Assembly (NCBI RefSeq): GCF_030813115.1
Contig: NZ_JAUSTY010000005.1
Span: 62,001-126,000, forward strand
DNA length: 64,000 nt
From: Bacillus horti
GTDB lineage: Bacteria; Bacillota; Bacilli; Caldalkalibacillales; JCM-10596
Reading direction: 5' to 3'
Below the pieces are notes generated by a model, which was given only the letters and a program-made list of their open reading frames with translations, ran no database searches and had not been told where the DNA came from. Position numbers and translations under genes: made by a program. Numbering within the stretch: the stretch's first letter is position 1; every line of letters starts with the position of its first letter. Below are positions 1 through 8,057 of the stretch, one piece after another.

Positions 1-1059
1 AACTGCCTGATCGGTTGTATACAAACCAGCGATTTGCTCCTTGAACAAAAACAAAAGAAATCCGCAAAGTAAGGACATCATGATGGAAAAACCAATACCA
101 ATGTATCCATATTGCTTAGCGTCCTTGTATCGCTTTGCTCCCACTTCAAAGCCTATTAGAATGGTTAAGGCCATAGATATACTTAACGGAACCATGTATA
201 GAGCAGAAGCAAAGTTTAATGCTGCTTGATGCGAAGCGATTGTTGTCGTATCGAACGTACTCATAAAGAGTGTTACAGCAGCAAATATGCTGGTTTCAAG
301 AAAAATAGCTAGGCCAATGGGAACTCCAATGATGAGAATTGCTTTCCAAGCTTTGAAGGACACAGGATACAAGGTACGAAAAATGCGATAAACACTAAAT
401 GGATTCTTCCTATCTATGATATAGATCGTGATAAAGGCGATAAACCAGTAAGTGATAGCTGTAGCATATCCAGCACCAATTCCACCTAATTGAGGGAAAC
501 CAAATTTACCAAATATCAAGACATAGTTGAAAAAAACATTTATAGGTAGAGCTAGCAGAGTAATGATCATTGTTACTCTTGTATGACCTAAAGCATCGAT
601 AAAGCAGCGAAGTACTGTATAAACAAATAATGGAATGATACCAAATGAGAGTCCGAAGAGATAGCCTTTAGCAATTCTAGCTACATCTGGTTCAAGGCTC
701 ATCATTCTCAAAATAGGATCGACGGCTAGCGCACCAACGATGATAATGACTATGGAAAAGAATATGGATACATAGGTTCCTTGAATCACGGTAGCAGGAG
801 TTTCGTTTTCTTTATTAGCTCCAAGCAATTGAGAGACGATAGGTGTAATGGCGAGAAGAACGCCGCTTAAGCCTGTGAATACTGGAACCCAAAGGCTTGA
901 TCCTATTGCTACACCTGCTAAATCAAAGGAGCTAGCATGACCAGACATAACCGTATCAAAAAAGTTCATTGCATAGAGTCCCACTTGGGTGACTAAGATA
1001 GGGAATAATATAATAGCTAACTGCTTCATTTTTTTCTTAATAGAGTAAGTCTGTTCCAT
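1..1059 (-). CDS. MATE-family multidrug/Na+ efflux transporter, C-terminus cut by window edge
   Basis: Reading leftward from an ATG at 1059 there are 353 open codons up to the window edge. The protein starts [20 protein letters not shown] and contains the MATE signature of a first helix ending in [17 protein letters not shown], followed by [14 protein letters not shown]. About nine or ten hydrophobic helices are visible. MATE proteins of Bacillales are usually about 450 residues, so roughly 100 C-terminal residues lie outside the window. The family exports cationic drugs and dyes from the cytoplasm in exchange for Na+ or H+. AAAGAGG lies about 6 bases upstream of the ATG and supports this start. 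Substrate is not predictable. It reads away from the rest of the window. Confidence 0.9.
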   Translation of the reverse strand, partial: MEQTYSIKKKMKQLAIILFPILVTQVGLYAMNFFDTVMSGHASSFDLAGVAIGSSLWVPVFTGLSGVLLAITPIVSQLLGANKENETPATVIQGTYVSIFFSIVIIIVGALAVDPILRMMSLEPDVARIAKGYLFGLSFGIIPLFVYTVLRCFIDALGHTRVTMIITLLALPINVFFNYVLIFGKFGFPQLGGIGAGYATAITYWFIAFITIYIIDRKNPFSVYRIFRTLYPVSFKAWKAILIIGVPIGLAIFLETSIFAAVTLFMSTFDTTTIASHQAALNFASALYMVPLSISMALTILIGFEVGAKRYKDAKQYGYIGIGFSIMMSLLCGFLLFLFKEQIAGLYTTDQAV

Positions 1060-1168
1060 GGCTGACCTCTTTCACATGTTGTTAAATGGTTCAAGAATAT
1101 GCATAGATTGCGGCAAGAATGTTCAAAGAATAGGATAAGATTGCTTGCCGAATACGATAAGAATATCC

Positions 1169-1564
1169 TTAGAATGGTGCAAGAAATCCATTATCCTGCA
1201 TCATTGTAAATTCTCCAATAAAGTAGATGAGATCTTCATTAACGTTTTCATCCTCACTCATGAAGCCTTGAAGTCGATCCCCAACCTTTTTAGCATAGTC
1301 AGTATAAAGAATCGGTTCACTCCAAGAAAGAGAATCGTTATGGATTTGAATCTTACTTAACCCCTGTATTTCTTGAACAATGGCAAAAGGTGCTAAACTT
1401 CCTAGGTAGTCTTCTGAATTTAGAGGAGAACTTTCTAGCTTTTTCATCGTTGAAAGAACGTCCGCAGCCACCTCCGATGGAGAAATAATAAGATAAGGAT
1501 GTGGCTTTTCACCTTGGATAAATAGAACTAGGCAATGATAGCCTCTCTTTTTAGCAAACAACAT
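1169..1564 (-). CDS. conserved hypothetical protein, 131 aa
   Basis: A 131-codon ORF with AGGAG about 8 bases before the ATG. No signal peptide or membrane segment is visible; the composition is that of a small soluble cytoplasmic protein with a hydrophobic first strand (YHCLVLFIQ) and an acidic C-terminal part (SEDENVNEDLIYFIGEF). I do not recognise a family. It sits between ispG and the MATE gene on the same strand, but gaps of about 100 and 215 bases on either side argue against tight co-transcription. No function can be assigned. Confidence 0.6.
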   Translation of the reverse strand: MLFAKKRGYHCLVLFIQGEKPHPYLIISPSEVAADVLSTMKKLESSPLNSEDYLGSLAPFAIVQEIQGLSKIQIHNDSLSWSEPILYTDYAKKVGDRLQGFMSEDENVNEDLIYFIGEFTMMQDNGFLAPF

Positions 1565-1670
1565 AGTATTGAACTCCTCTCTGGACTTTTATTGAACGTC
1601 CTTCTACATTTTAGTTATATAATTCGCGCTACAATGTAAAAATTATGAGTTTCTTTTTTACAATAAGGAA

Positions 1671-1696
1671 GGAACCGGCTTTTAAGTACCGATTCC
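1671..1696 (-). terminator. probable Rho-independent terminator after ispG
   Basis: Read on the minus strand, GGAATCGG pairs with CCGGTTCC (8 bp, one U-G) around a 10-base loop and is followed by a moderately U-rich run. It lies about 85 bases past the ispG stop. The weak T tract keeps confidence moderate. Confidence 0.45.
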
Positions 1697-1780
1697 CTGT
1701 GTAAGTCTTTTATGTTAATCGTTATTTAGACTGTGTAGACTAGATTTGTTAAAATCTATTTTTGACTTGATAGGAGACTT

Positions 1781-2887
1781 TTATGACTGTGCTGCTTCTT
1801 GTTTTGCGGCAGCCTCTTTGGCATAATGCTCTTCAGCAAGCTTATCGATTTCCTTCTTCAATTCGTTCAACAGTTCATCCTCAGGAACTTTACGCACAAT
1901 TTCTCCGTGACGGAACAGTAGGCCTTCTCCACGTGCTCCAGCAATTCCGATGTCCGCTTCTCTTGCTTCTCCAGGTCCGTTTACAGCACAGCCTAATACG
2001 GCCACTTTGATTGGAGCTTTTACAGTAGAGATGTATTCCTCTACTTCGTTAGCAATGGAGATAAGATCAATTTCAATACGTCCGCAGGTTGGGCAGGAAA
2101 TTAAGGTTGCTGCATTGGCAGCTAAGCCAAAGCTTTTCAGCAGTTCACGAGCTACTTTAACCTCCTCTACAGGGTCTGCACTTAAGGAAATACGTAAGGT
2201 GTTCCCAATCCCCATAGATAAAATGGCTCCTAGACCGGCAGCACTCTTCACTGTACCAGCAAACAGTGTACCAGACTCAGTAATTCCTAGATGAAGAGGG
2301 TAGTTAAACGCTTCAGAAGCTTTTTTATAAGCTTCAATTGCTAAATTTACATCAGAGGCCTTCATTGAAACGATAATGTCATGGAAGTCTAGGTCTTCTA
2401 GAATTTTTATATGATGTAGGGCACTTTCCACCATGCCGTCTGCTGTTGGATAGCCGTATTTATCAATGATTCTTTTTTCCAGGGATCCCGCATTTACTCC
2501 AATACGAATCGGTATTCCTTTTTCTTTACACGCTCTAACGACCGCCTCAACCTTTTCGCGGCGTCCGATGTTTCCAGGATTAATTCTAATTTTATCTATG
2601 CCACCCTCAATGGCTTTGAGAGCTAGCTTGTAATCAAAATGAATATCGGCTACAAGAGGAATGTTGATTCTCTTTTTAATTTCAGGAATAGCTTCAGCAG
2701 CACGCATATCAGGACATGCAACACGTACAATCTGACAGCCTGCTTCCTCTAGTCGCTTAATTTCTGCAACAGTAGCTTCCACATCATGTGTTTTCGTTGT
2801 CGTCATGCTTTGAATGACGATTTGATCATTGCCACCAATCGTCAAACCACCAACTGTTACAGGTCTTGTTTCAGTACGATGAAACAT
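1781..2887 (-). CDS. ispG: 4-hydroxy-3-methylbut-2-enyl diphosphate synthase (flavodoxin/ferredoxin)
   Basis: IspG (GcpE) converts 2-C-methyl-D-erythritol 2,4-cyclodiphosphate to HMBPP, the penultimate step of the MEP isoprenoid pathway, in the cytoplasm. The 368-residue protein has the N-terminal TIM-barrel start [16 protein letters not shown] and the C-terminal [4Fe-4S] domain. Cys265, Cys268 (ISCPTCGR) and Cys300 ([12 protein letters not shown]) are the cluster ligands and Glu307 the fourth ligand; each is shifted by five from the E. coli positions, so the enzyme looks intact. Length matches the single-cluster bacterial type. AGGAG precedes the ATG by 7 bases. It appears monocistronic, with a likely terminator downstream. 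Loss would be expected to be lethal unless a mevalonate route exists. Confidence 0.98.
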   Translation of the reverse strand: MFHRTETRPVTVGGLTIGGNDQIVIQSMTTTKTHDVEATVAEIKRLEEAGCQIVRVACPDMRAAEAIPEIKKRINIPLVADIHFDYKLALKAIEGGIDKIRINPGNIGRREKVEAVVRACKEKGIPIRIGVNAGSLEKRIIDKYGYPTADGMVESALHHIKILEDLDFHDIIVSMKASDVNLAIEAYKKASEAFNYPLHLGITESGTLFAGTVKSAAGLGAILSMGIGNTLRISLSADPVEEVKVARELLKSFGLAANAATLISCPTCGRIEIDLISIANEVEEYISTVKAPIKVAVLGCAVNGPGEAREADIGIAGARGEGLLFRHGEIVRKVPEDELLNELKKEIDKLAEEHYAKEAAAKQEAAQS

Positions 2888-3082
2888 ATTATCGCTCCTT
2901 TATAAGTAAAAATGTAAGGCTGCTATCTCTATAATCATGTGACCCTTATTTTCTTACCAATATTGTCCTTAGCCATTATACCTTATTTCCTCAATAAATT
3001 CTATCCGAATGCGCTAGTTTACGTTTAGTAGAACCTTTTTAAAAGGGAAATGAGTGAATCGCTTTAAAAGTCAAAATAGGCA

Positions 3083-3108
3083 TGAAACTCTCCCTAATTT
3101 AGTACGTA
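3083..3108 (+). promoter_or_regulatory. SigW-type ECF promoter of the nfeD-floT operon
   Basis: The otherwise gene-free stretch 2888-3226 holds TGAAAC (3083-3088), a 16-base spacer and CGTA (3105-3108). This is the established SigW consensus. In B. subtilis the homologous yuaF-floT-yuaI operon belongs to the SigW cell-envelope stress regulon, so position and motif agree. It is about 120 bases upstream of the nfeD start. Confidence 0.8.
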
Positions 3109-3226
3109 TGTTTAGATAAGGAAACAGGAATCAATTGTAAGTATGTCGAAAATAAAGATAAGAACTCTAATTTTGTCATATTCCTAATTTAAGGATTTTG
3201 TCTATAAAACAAGGAGGTGAAGACTG

Positions 3227-3739
3227 ATGGAAACGGTTTATCTCATATGCTTTTTTGTAGGTTTCTTATATGCTATTGTCTCAATTATTTTCGGTAATAT
3301 CTTTGATATCGAGTTTGACATTGAAGGGGGTAGCCTTCCGTATTTATCACCCACCACAATTGCAGCGTTTGTCACTGTATTCGGTGGAACGGGTGTCTTT
3401 CTGTCTTATGTGTATGCCTTGCCCACAACGTTAACCTTACTTATTTCAATCTTTTTGGCTTTGGTTGGAGCAGCTATTATGTTTTTCGTTGTTGTTCTGC
3501 CTTTATATAAAGCACAAAAGTCATCTGCTTTTTCTAATCGAGACATGATTGGAAGAACGGGAGAGGTCACCACGATTATTCTTGAGCAAGGAAGAGGGGA
3601 GGTTATTTATGAGCAAGGAGGCTCTCGGCTTACCGCACCAGCCCTTTCCTATGAGGGTACAACGATTAGGCAGGGAGAGCTTGTTGAAATTGTAGATGTG
3701 ATTAGTGGAACTTTTGTTGTTAAGAAATTGAATGATTAG
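3227..3739 (+). CDS. NfeD-family membrane protein (YuaF-like), flotillin partner
   Basis: The 170-residue protein has an N-terminal hydrophobic helix (VYLICFFVGFLYAIVSIIF), two further helices around residues 45-95, and a C-terminal soluble OB-like domain from about residue 105 (IGRTGEVTTIILEQGRGEV), the layout of short NfeD1b proteins. These work with flotillins in membrane microdomains. B. subtilis YuaF is of similar size and sits directly before floT, as here. AAGGAGGTG precedes the ATG at 3227. It is expected to be transcribed from the SigW promoter at 3083-3108 with floT 116 bases downstream. Confidence 0.88.
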   Translation: METVYLICFFVGFLYAIVSIIFGNIFDIEFDIEGGSLPYLSPTTIAAFVTVFGGTGVFLSYVYALPTTLTLLISIFLALVGAAIMFFVVVLPLYKAQKSSAFSNRDMIGRTGEVTTIILEQGRGEVIYEQGGSRLTAPALSYEGTTIRQGELVEIVDVISGTFVVKKLND

Positions 3740-3855
3740 TCTGGACTAGTGAGTAACGAATAATGACTCTTGTCATGAATAATTACTGAGCATTTGAGTA
3801 GTAACGAGTAGTAAGATGATAAAAAACTTACAGTAAAGAAAGGGGTTATGTTAAT

Positions 3856-5328
3856 TTGTTTGGATTAGATTGGGTTTATTTAGTTCCGATTGGTATTATT
3901 GTTGTCTTATTTTTACTAGGGGTTGTTTTTGCCACACGGTATCGCACCGTTCGTGCAGATGAAGCGATGATTGTGACTGGAGGCTTTACGAAGGATGGAA
4001 TCAAAATTATAAAGGCTGGGGGATCCTTTGTCTTTCCAGTGGTGCAGAGTGCACAGTTTTTATCTTTACGTGTGCATACGCTTGATGTCAACACTCCTGA
4101 AGTGTATACGGAGCAAGGGGTTCCAGTTATGGTCGATGGAATTGCTCAGGTTAAGGTGAAGGGTGATTTAGAATCGATTGCTACCGCTGCGGAGCAGTTT
4201 TTAGGGAAAACGGATGAAGAGCTTAGAAGGATTGCAACACAAACATTGGAGGGTCATTTAAGGGCCATACTTGGAACAATGACAGTAGAGGATATCTATA
4301 AAAACAGAGATAAGTTTGCTTCAGATGTTCAGAATGTTGCGGCAACAGATCTGAAGAAAATGGGATTACAAATCGTTTCCTTTACTATTCGTGATCTTAG
4401 AGATAATAATGGTTATCTTGAAGCCTTAGGTCGTCCAAGAATTGCTCATATTAAACGTGAGGCTGAAATTGCGGAAGCTAACGCTAATCGAGATGAGCAG
4501 ATCGCTAAAGCGAAAGCTAGAGAAGAAGGGCAGAAGGCCGATTACGTATCTGATACGAATGTAGCTGAGGCAGAAAAAGAGATGGAAGTGAAGAAGGCTC
4601 AATTTAAGAAGGAGCAGGATCAGAAGCGTGCCGAGGCTGACCAGGCGTACGCCTTACAGCAGAACGTAGCGTTGCAGCAGGTTAAACAAGAGGAAATGGG
4701 GATTGTACTCGTTGAGCGTCAGCGTCAAATTGAGATTGAGGAGAAGGAGATTGCTCGTCGTGAGAAGGAGCTTGAGGCACAGGTTAGGAAGCAGGCAGAA
4801 GCGGAGCGTTATGCGTTAGAGCAGAAGGCTGAGGCTGAGCGCTATCAGATTGAAGCGAAGGCGAAGGCAGATGCTGAAACGATTCGTTTGGCCGGTCAAG
4901 CGAATGCAGATAAGGAGAGAGCGGAGGGTACTGCTGAAGCGGATGTTATTCGCTTAAAAGGTTTTGCTGAGGCGGAAGCGAAGGATAAGATTGCTGAAGC
5001 GATGAAGAAGTATGGCGAAGCGGCTGTAGCGGAAATGATCATCGAGCGTTTCCCTGAAATTGCTGGAGCGATTGCTCAGCCTTTAGCTAAGACAGAGAAG
5101 ATTGTCATCGTCGATAGCGGGCAAGGTGAAGGTGGTGGAGCAAGTCGAGTGACGGGATATGTGACAGATATACTTGCTAAGCTACCTGAAACTGTAGGTG
5201 CTTTGACAGATATTGATCTAACGGAGCTAGTCAAAAACATTGGCAAAAAAGAAGAGGCTAAAAAAGCCCCTGATAAGCAGCTAGTTAGCTCAAGACCAGT
5301 AGATGTAGAAGAAAGAGTTACAGAGTAA
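3856..5328 (+). CDS. floT: flotillin-like protein FloT (YuaG)
   Basis: Flotillin of 490 residues that organises functional membrane microdomains and influences fluidity. An N-terminal membrane hairpin segment (WVYLVPIGIIVVLFLLGVVFA) is followed by an SPFH/PHB domain (about residues 35-210, with FVFPVVQSAQFLSLRVHTLDV) and a long Ala/Glu-rich coiled-coil flotillin domain (about 215-400), then a C-terminal tail with the usual GQGEGGGAS region. The start is TTG at 3856 with GAAAGGGG 10 bases upstream; an ATG at 3848 is out of frame and closes after six codons. B. subtilis FloT is about 509 residues. The yuaI-type third gene is absent, and a terminator follows. Confidence 0.96.
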   Translation: MFGLDWVYLVPIGIIVVLFLLGVVFATRYRTVRADEAMIVTGGFTKDGIKIIKAGGSFVFPVVQSAQFLSLRVHTLDVNTPEVYTEQGVPVMVDGIAQVKVKGDLESIATAAEQFLGKTDEELRRIATQTLEGHLRAILGTMTVEDIYKNRDKFASDVQNVAATDLKKMGLQIVSFTIRDLRDNNGYLEALGRPRIAHIKREAEIAEANANRDEQIAKAKAREEGQKADYVSDTNVAEAEKEMEVKKAQFKKEQDQKRAEADQAYALQQNVALQQVKQEEMGIVLVERQRQIEIEEKEIARREKELEAQVRKQAEAERYALEQKAEAERYQIEAKAKADAETIRLAGQANADKERAEGTAEADVIRLKGFAEAEAKDKIAEAMKKYGEAAVAEMIIERFPEIAGAIAQPLAKTEKIVIVDSGQGEGGGASRVTGYVTDILAKLPETVGALTDIDLTELVKNIGKKEEAKKAPDKQLVSSRPVDVEERVTE

Positions 5329-5364
5329 GAAGGTTTTATATAATATTATGAAGATATAGCGAGA

Positions 5365-5407
5365 AGGCGCCTACTACTTTTCAATTGGAGTGGTTTGGCG
5401 TCTTTTT
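5365..5407 (+). terminator. Rho-independent terminator after floT
   Basis: AGGCGCC (5365-5371) pairs with GGCGTCT using one G-U, extended inward by CTAC/GTGG-type pairs, and runs into five T. It closes the nfeD-floT operon. Confidence 0.75.
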
Positions 5408-5543
5408 ATGGAGCATCTAAATGAGTGGGTTTATGTCATTTCCGCTAGAATAAGTATAATTCTGCACTTATTTTAATTTCTTTAAGCCTACTCAGTAAAG
5501 TCTGATATTTTTGACTTAAATGGATGAGGAGGACTTGGATTAA

Positions 5544-5933
5544 ATGATCAATTGGCAAAATGTATTTCGAATTGTGTTAGCTGTAGCTATTGTAATTGCA
5601 ATATATATCGCTCTGTGGGTATATCCCGTGATGGAAAATATAGAAGTAGACGAATTAGAGCTATTGCGCTCAATGCAATCCCCTAATGGAGCATATACAT
5701 TAGATATCTACTACCGTGGAGGAATCCTTCTATATGCGGACTATACATATGTAGGTCAGATTCGTTCAAATCATGTAAATGCTACAGATAGAAATTTGTT
5801 TTTAGTCGGTGAAGATAATAGCTTTAGGGCAAGCTGGTTAAAAGATGACACCGTACTGCTAAAAGCTCATGATTACGAAGTGGAATTAAATGTGGATGAG
5901 GATTCATTTGACTTTAGGTTTGATCTTCCTTAA
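5544..5933 (+). CDS. DUF5412-like membrane-anchored protein
   Basis: A 129-residue protein with one N-terminal transmembrane or signal-anchor helix (VFRIVLAVAIVIAIYIALWVYPV) and an extracytoplasmic domain with the pattern SPNGAYTLDIYYRGGILLYADYTYVG, which resembles the DUF5412 family. Function is unknown. GGAGG lies 12 bases before the ATG, a rather long spacing. It stands alone between the floT terminator and an EamA transporter gene 52 bases downstream, with which it could be co-transcribed. The family call is by pattern memory and less sure than the topology. Confidence 0.6.
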   Translation: MINWQNVFRIVLAVAIVIAIYIALWVYPVMENIEVDELELLRSMQSPNGAYTLDIYYRGGILLYADYTYVGQIRSNHVNATDRNLFLVGEDNSFRASWLKDDTVLLKAHDYEVELNVDEDSFDFRFDLP

Positions 5934-5985
5934 ACTTATCTTTTGGAAAACTAGCTTCATGATTATAGGAAAATAGGTGTTTTAG

Positions 5986-6873
5986 ATGCAAATGAAATAT
6001 TCGATTATTGTACTATTAGGAGCGATAAGCTATGGTGTTTTATCAACATTTGTTAAACTGGCTTACGGTGCTGGATTTACCGTTAACGAGGTAGTTGGTG
6101 GACAATTCTTTTTTGGCTGGCTTATGCTCCTGTTAGCTGTGGGATTTTTTTCACGCAAAAGGATAAGGTTGAAGCATGTTCTGCAGCTCATGCTAGTAGG
6201 CACGACAACAAGCTTCACTGCGATTACTTATTATAGTAGCTTACAGTACGTACCTGCGTCTGTAGCTATCATTTTACTTTTTCAATTTACATGGATGGGA
6301 GTTGCTTTAGAAGCGATACTAACTAGGACCTGGCCATCGAGGATTAAGGTAGCATCGGTGCTTCTTTTAATCGGTGGAACGTTATTAGCATCAGGACTTT
6401 TCTCTGCTACGGTAGCCGCCCTGCCACTCAAAGGAATATTGTTTGGTCTTTGTGCTGCTGTATCCTTTACTCTATTTATTTTGGTAAGTGAAAGAGTAGC
6501 TGTTGATGTATCTCCGCTTAGTCGGAGCTTGGCTATGATATCTGGAGCAATGGTTTTCACTTTTATTGTATTTCCACCTACATTTATTTTTTCAGGTGTT
6601 ATACTCTATGGGTTATGGATATATGCACTACCTTTAGCGTTTTTTGGAATGGTCATTCCCACTCTCTTTTTTGCTATTGGTATGCCTCGAATCGGTACAG
6701 GCTTAGGTACAATTTTAGGAGCAGCAGAGCTACCAACTGTTATCGTGATGTCTTGGCTTGTTCTAAGGGAGCAGATTGGATGGCTACAGTATATAGGAAT
6801 TATGATTATTTTAATCGGTATCGTTCTGCCACAGTTAAAAAAGAAAAGTGTATTAGATACGGTTGATGGTTAA
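5986..6873 (+). CDS. EamA/DMT-family metabolite exporter
   Basis: A 295-residue integral membrane protein with about ten hydrophobic helices arranged as two EamA repeats (about residues 5-140 and 150-285). Characteristic pieces are ITYYSSLQYVPASVAIILLFQF at the end of repeat one and GLGTILGAAELPTVIVMSWLVLREQI in repeat two. The drug/metabolite transporter superfamily exports amino acids, nucleosides or other small molecules; the substrate is not predictable here. AGGTG is 6 bases before the ATG. It is probably last in its transcript; no clear terminator follows on the plus strand. Confidence 0.88.
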   Translation: MQMKYSIIVLLGAISYGVLSTFVKLAYGAGFTVNEVVGGQFFFGWLMLLLAVGFFSRKRIRLKHVLQLMLVGTTTSFTAITYYSSLQYVPASVAIILLFQFTWMGVALEAILTRTWPSRIKVASVLLLIGGTLLASGLFSATVAALPLKGILFGLCAAVSFTLFILVSERVAVDVSPLSRSLAMISGAMVFTFIVFPPTFIFSGVILYGLWIYALPLAFFGMVIPTLFFAIGMPRIGTGLGTILGAAELPTVIVMSWLVLREQIGWLQYIGIMIILIGIVLPQLKKKSVLDTVDG

Positions 6874-6962
6874 CTAGGATCACTGGTTAACTATGTAGAG
6901 GGATGCACGTATGAAATGGTAAAGATAAGGTCTAAACTATAAAGAAGCGAATATTCATTCAT

Positions 6963-7002
6963 AAAAAAAGAGATGATTGACCTAGACATGGTCATCGTCT
7001 CT
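6963..7002 (-). terminator. Rho-independent terminator of the 52-aa minus-strand gene
   Basis: On the minus strand AGAGACGATGACC pairs with GGTCAATCATCTCT (13 bp with one bulge), followed by seven T. It lies just past the stop at 7008. Confidence 0.8.
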
Positions 7003-7007
7003 GACAA

Positions 7008-7166
7008 TTAAGATTCTTCTTCTAGCTGTACATCTTGTAGATTGACGAGAATCACTTTTTCATTTGCGGATTTGATTTCACATAGGCCGCTGTCATAAAT
7101 CCATACGACTCGGTAGACCTCATCTTTGTACCTTACCTTAGATAGATAGTAAAAGGAATCGTTCAT
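7008..7166 (-). CDS. small hypothetical protein, 52 aa
   Basis: An ORF of 52 codons on the minus strand: it starts MNDSFYYLSKVRYKDEVYRV and ends LQDVQLEEES. AAGGGGA lies 8 bases before the ATG and a strong T-tailed terminator stands 6 bases after the stop, so it carries a full set of gene signals despite its size. The content suggests a small all-beta fold with alternating hydrophobic residues (VYRVVWIYDSGLCEI, KVILVNLQDV) and an acidic tail. It faintly resembles small spore proteins of the H type, but I cannot confirm a family. It is flanked by plus-strand genes on both sides. Confidence 0.65.
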   Translation of the reverse strand: MNDSFYYLSKVRYKDEVYRVVWIYDSGLCEIKSANEKVILVNLQDVQLEEES

Positions 7167-7270
7167 CTTTAAATCCCCTTCTTCACCTTTTTAAAAGGGA
7201 TTTATTTTCTATTATTTCCCATTTATTGCGTGTAGATAAAAACAAAAATTTCTATAATTCTGTCTATATT

Positions 7271-7444
7271 TTAGGGGTAATGTCACAAAATTGCAATCTT
7301 TATTTTTTTTAACCGGTTTATTGGATGACCATTTTGATGGTATGATCGAAGAAGGCCTATCATTAATAGCTCATCTCATCATGACTTGCGAGAAGACAAG
7401 CTGTTAAGAGAGTGCCATTAAATTTATAATTAGGGGTAATGTCA
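7271..7444 (+). repeat. 15-bp direct repeat upstream of copC
   Basis: TTAGGGGTAATGTCA occurs at 7271-7285 and again at 7430-7444, 159 bases apart. The second copy supplies the AGGGG ribosome binding site of copC. In both copies the internal ATG opens a mini-ORF (10 codons from 7280, 7 codons from 7439), which could be leader peptides or chance. Apart from this pair and an AACCGGTTT box near 7310, nothing else is evident in 7167-7445. Confidence 0.5.
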
Positions 7445-7445
7445 A

Positions 7446-8057
7446 ATGCTGAATCAACTTAGAAAAATATTTGTCCTAGTTAGTTTGATCTTTTTCGTAA
7501 GCTTTCAAGTAGGCTATGCTCATACGTATTTACAGGATTCTAATCCTGCGGATGGGGATGTTGTACAAGAGGAGTTAAGTGAGATTGTCTTAAACTTTGA
7601 AACTAGTATAAGCGAATTAAGCACCTTTACTTTATCTCAGGCAGACGGTGTAGAGGTTGAACTAGAGATTACACATGAGAATGATACGTTAACAGGTGTA
7701 GCTACAGCACCATTAGAGAACGGTGAATATGTTGTAAATTGGGATATCATTGGGGAAGACGGGCATCCGATTGATGGTGACTTTGCTTTTACAGTAGATG
7801 TTGATGCACAGGATCAGGCAACAGAAGAGGAAAGCAATGAAGAAGCTGCAACAGAGGAAGAAGAGCAAGGAACAGAGGATGAAGCAACGACTGAGGATGA
7901 GGATGCTGAGATTGATGTAGAGACTGATATCCAGGAGCCAGAAACATCCCTAGAGGATGAAACGACAGACAGAAGTGGATTTAATTTTATTTACGTTGGT
8001 CTTTTCGTCCTTGTTGTTGTAGGATTACTGCTTGCCTTGAGAAAGAAGAATAAATAA
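7446..8057 (+). CDS. CopC-domain copper-binding protein, membrane-anchored
   Basis: A 203-residue secreted protein. Signal peptide residues 1-25 (cleavage after VGYA) leaves His26 as the mature N-terminus, which is the copper ligand of CopC proteins. The CopC domain follows (HTYLQDSNPADGDVV, then DGHPIDGDFAFTVD with the second His). Residues about 120-175 form a Glu/Asp/Thr-rich linker, and a C-terminal helix (FIYVGLFVLVVVGLLLALRKK) anchors it. B. subtilis YcnJ carries CopC and CopD in one polypeptide; here copD is a separate gene overlapping by one base (TAATG), so the two are translationally coupled. The likely job is copper acquisition or resistance at the membrane. Confidence 0.88.
   Translation: MLNQLRKIFVLVSLIFFVSFQVGYAHTYLQDSNPADGDVVQEELSEIVLNFETSISELSTFTLSQADGVEVELEITHENDTLTGVATAPLENGEYVVNWDIIGEDGHPIDGDFAFTVDVDAQDQATEEESNEEAATEEEEQGTEDEATTEDEDAEIDVETDIQEPETSLEDETTDRSGFNFIYVGLFVLVVVGLLLALRKKNK

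Noticed and set aside
41-229. 62-codon plus-strand ORF at the left edge
   Set aside because: It is the antisense shadow of the MATE transporter gene.
1145-1360. 71-codon plus-strand ORF opposite the 131-aa protein gene
   Set aside because: It is antisense to the minus-strand ORF with the better ribosome site and has no signals of its own.
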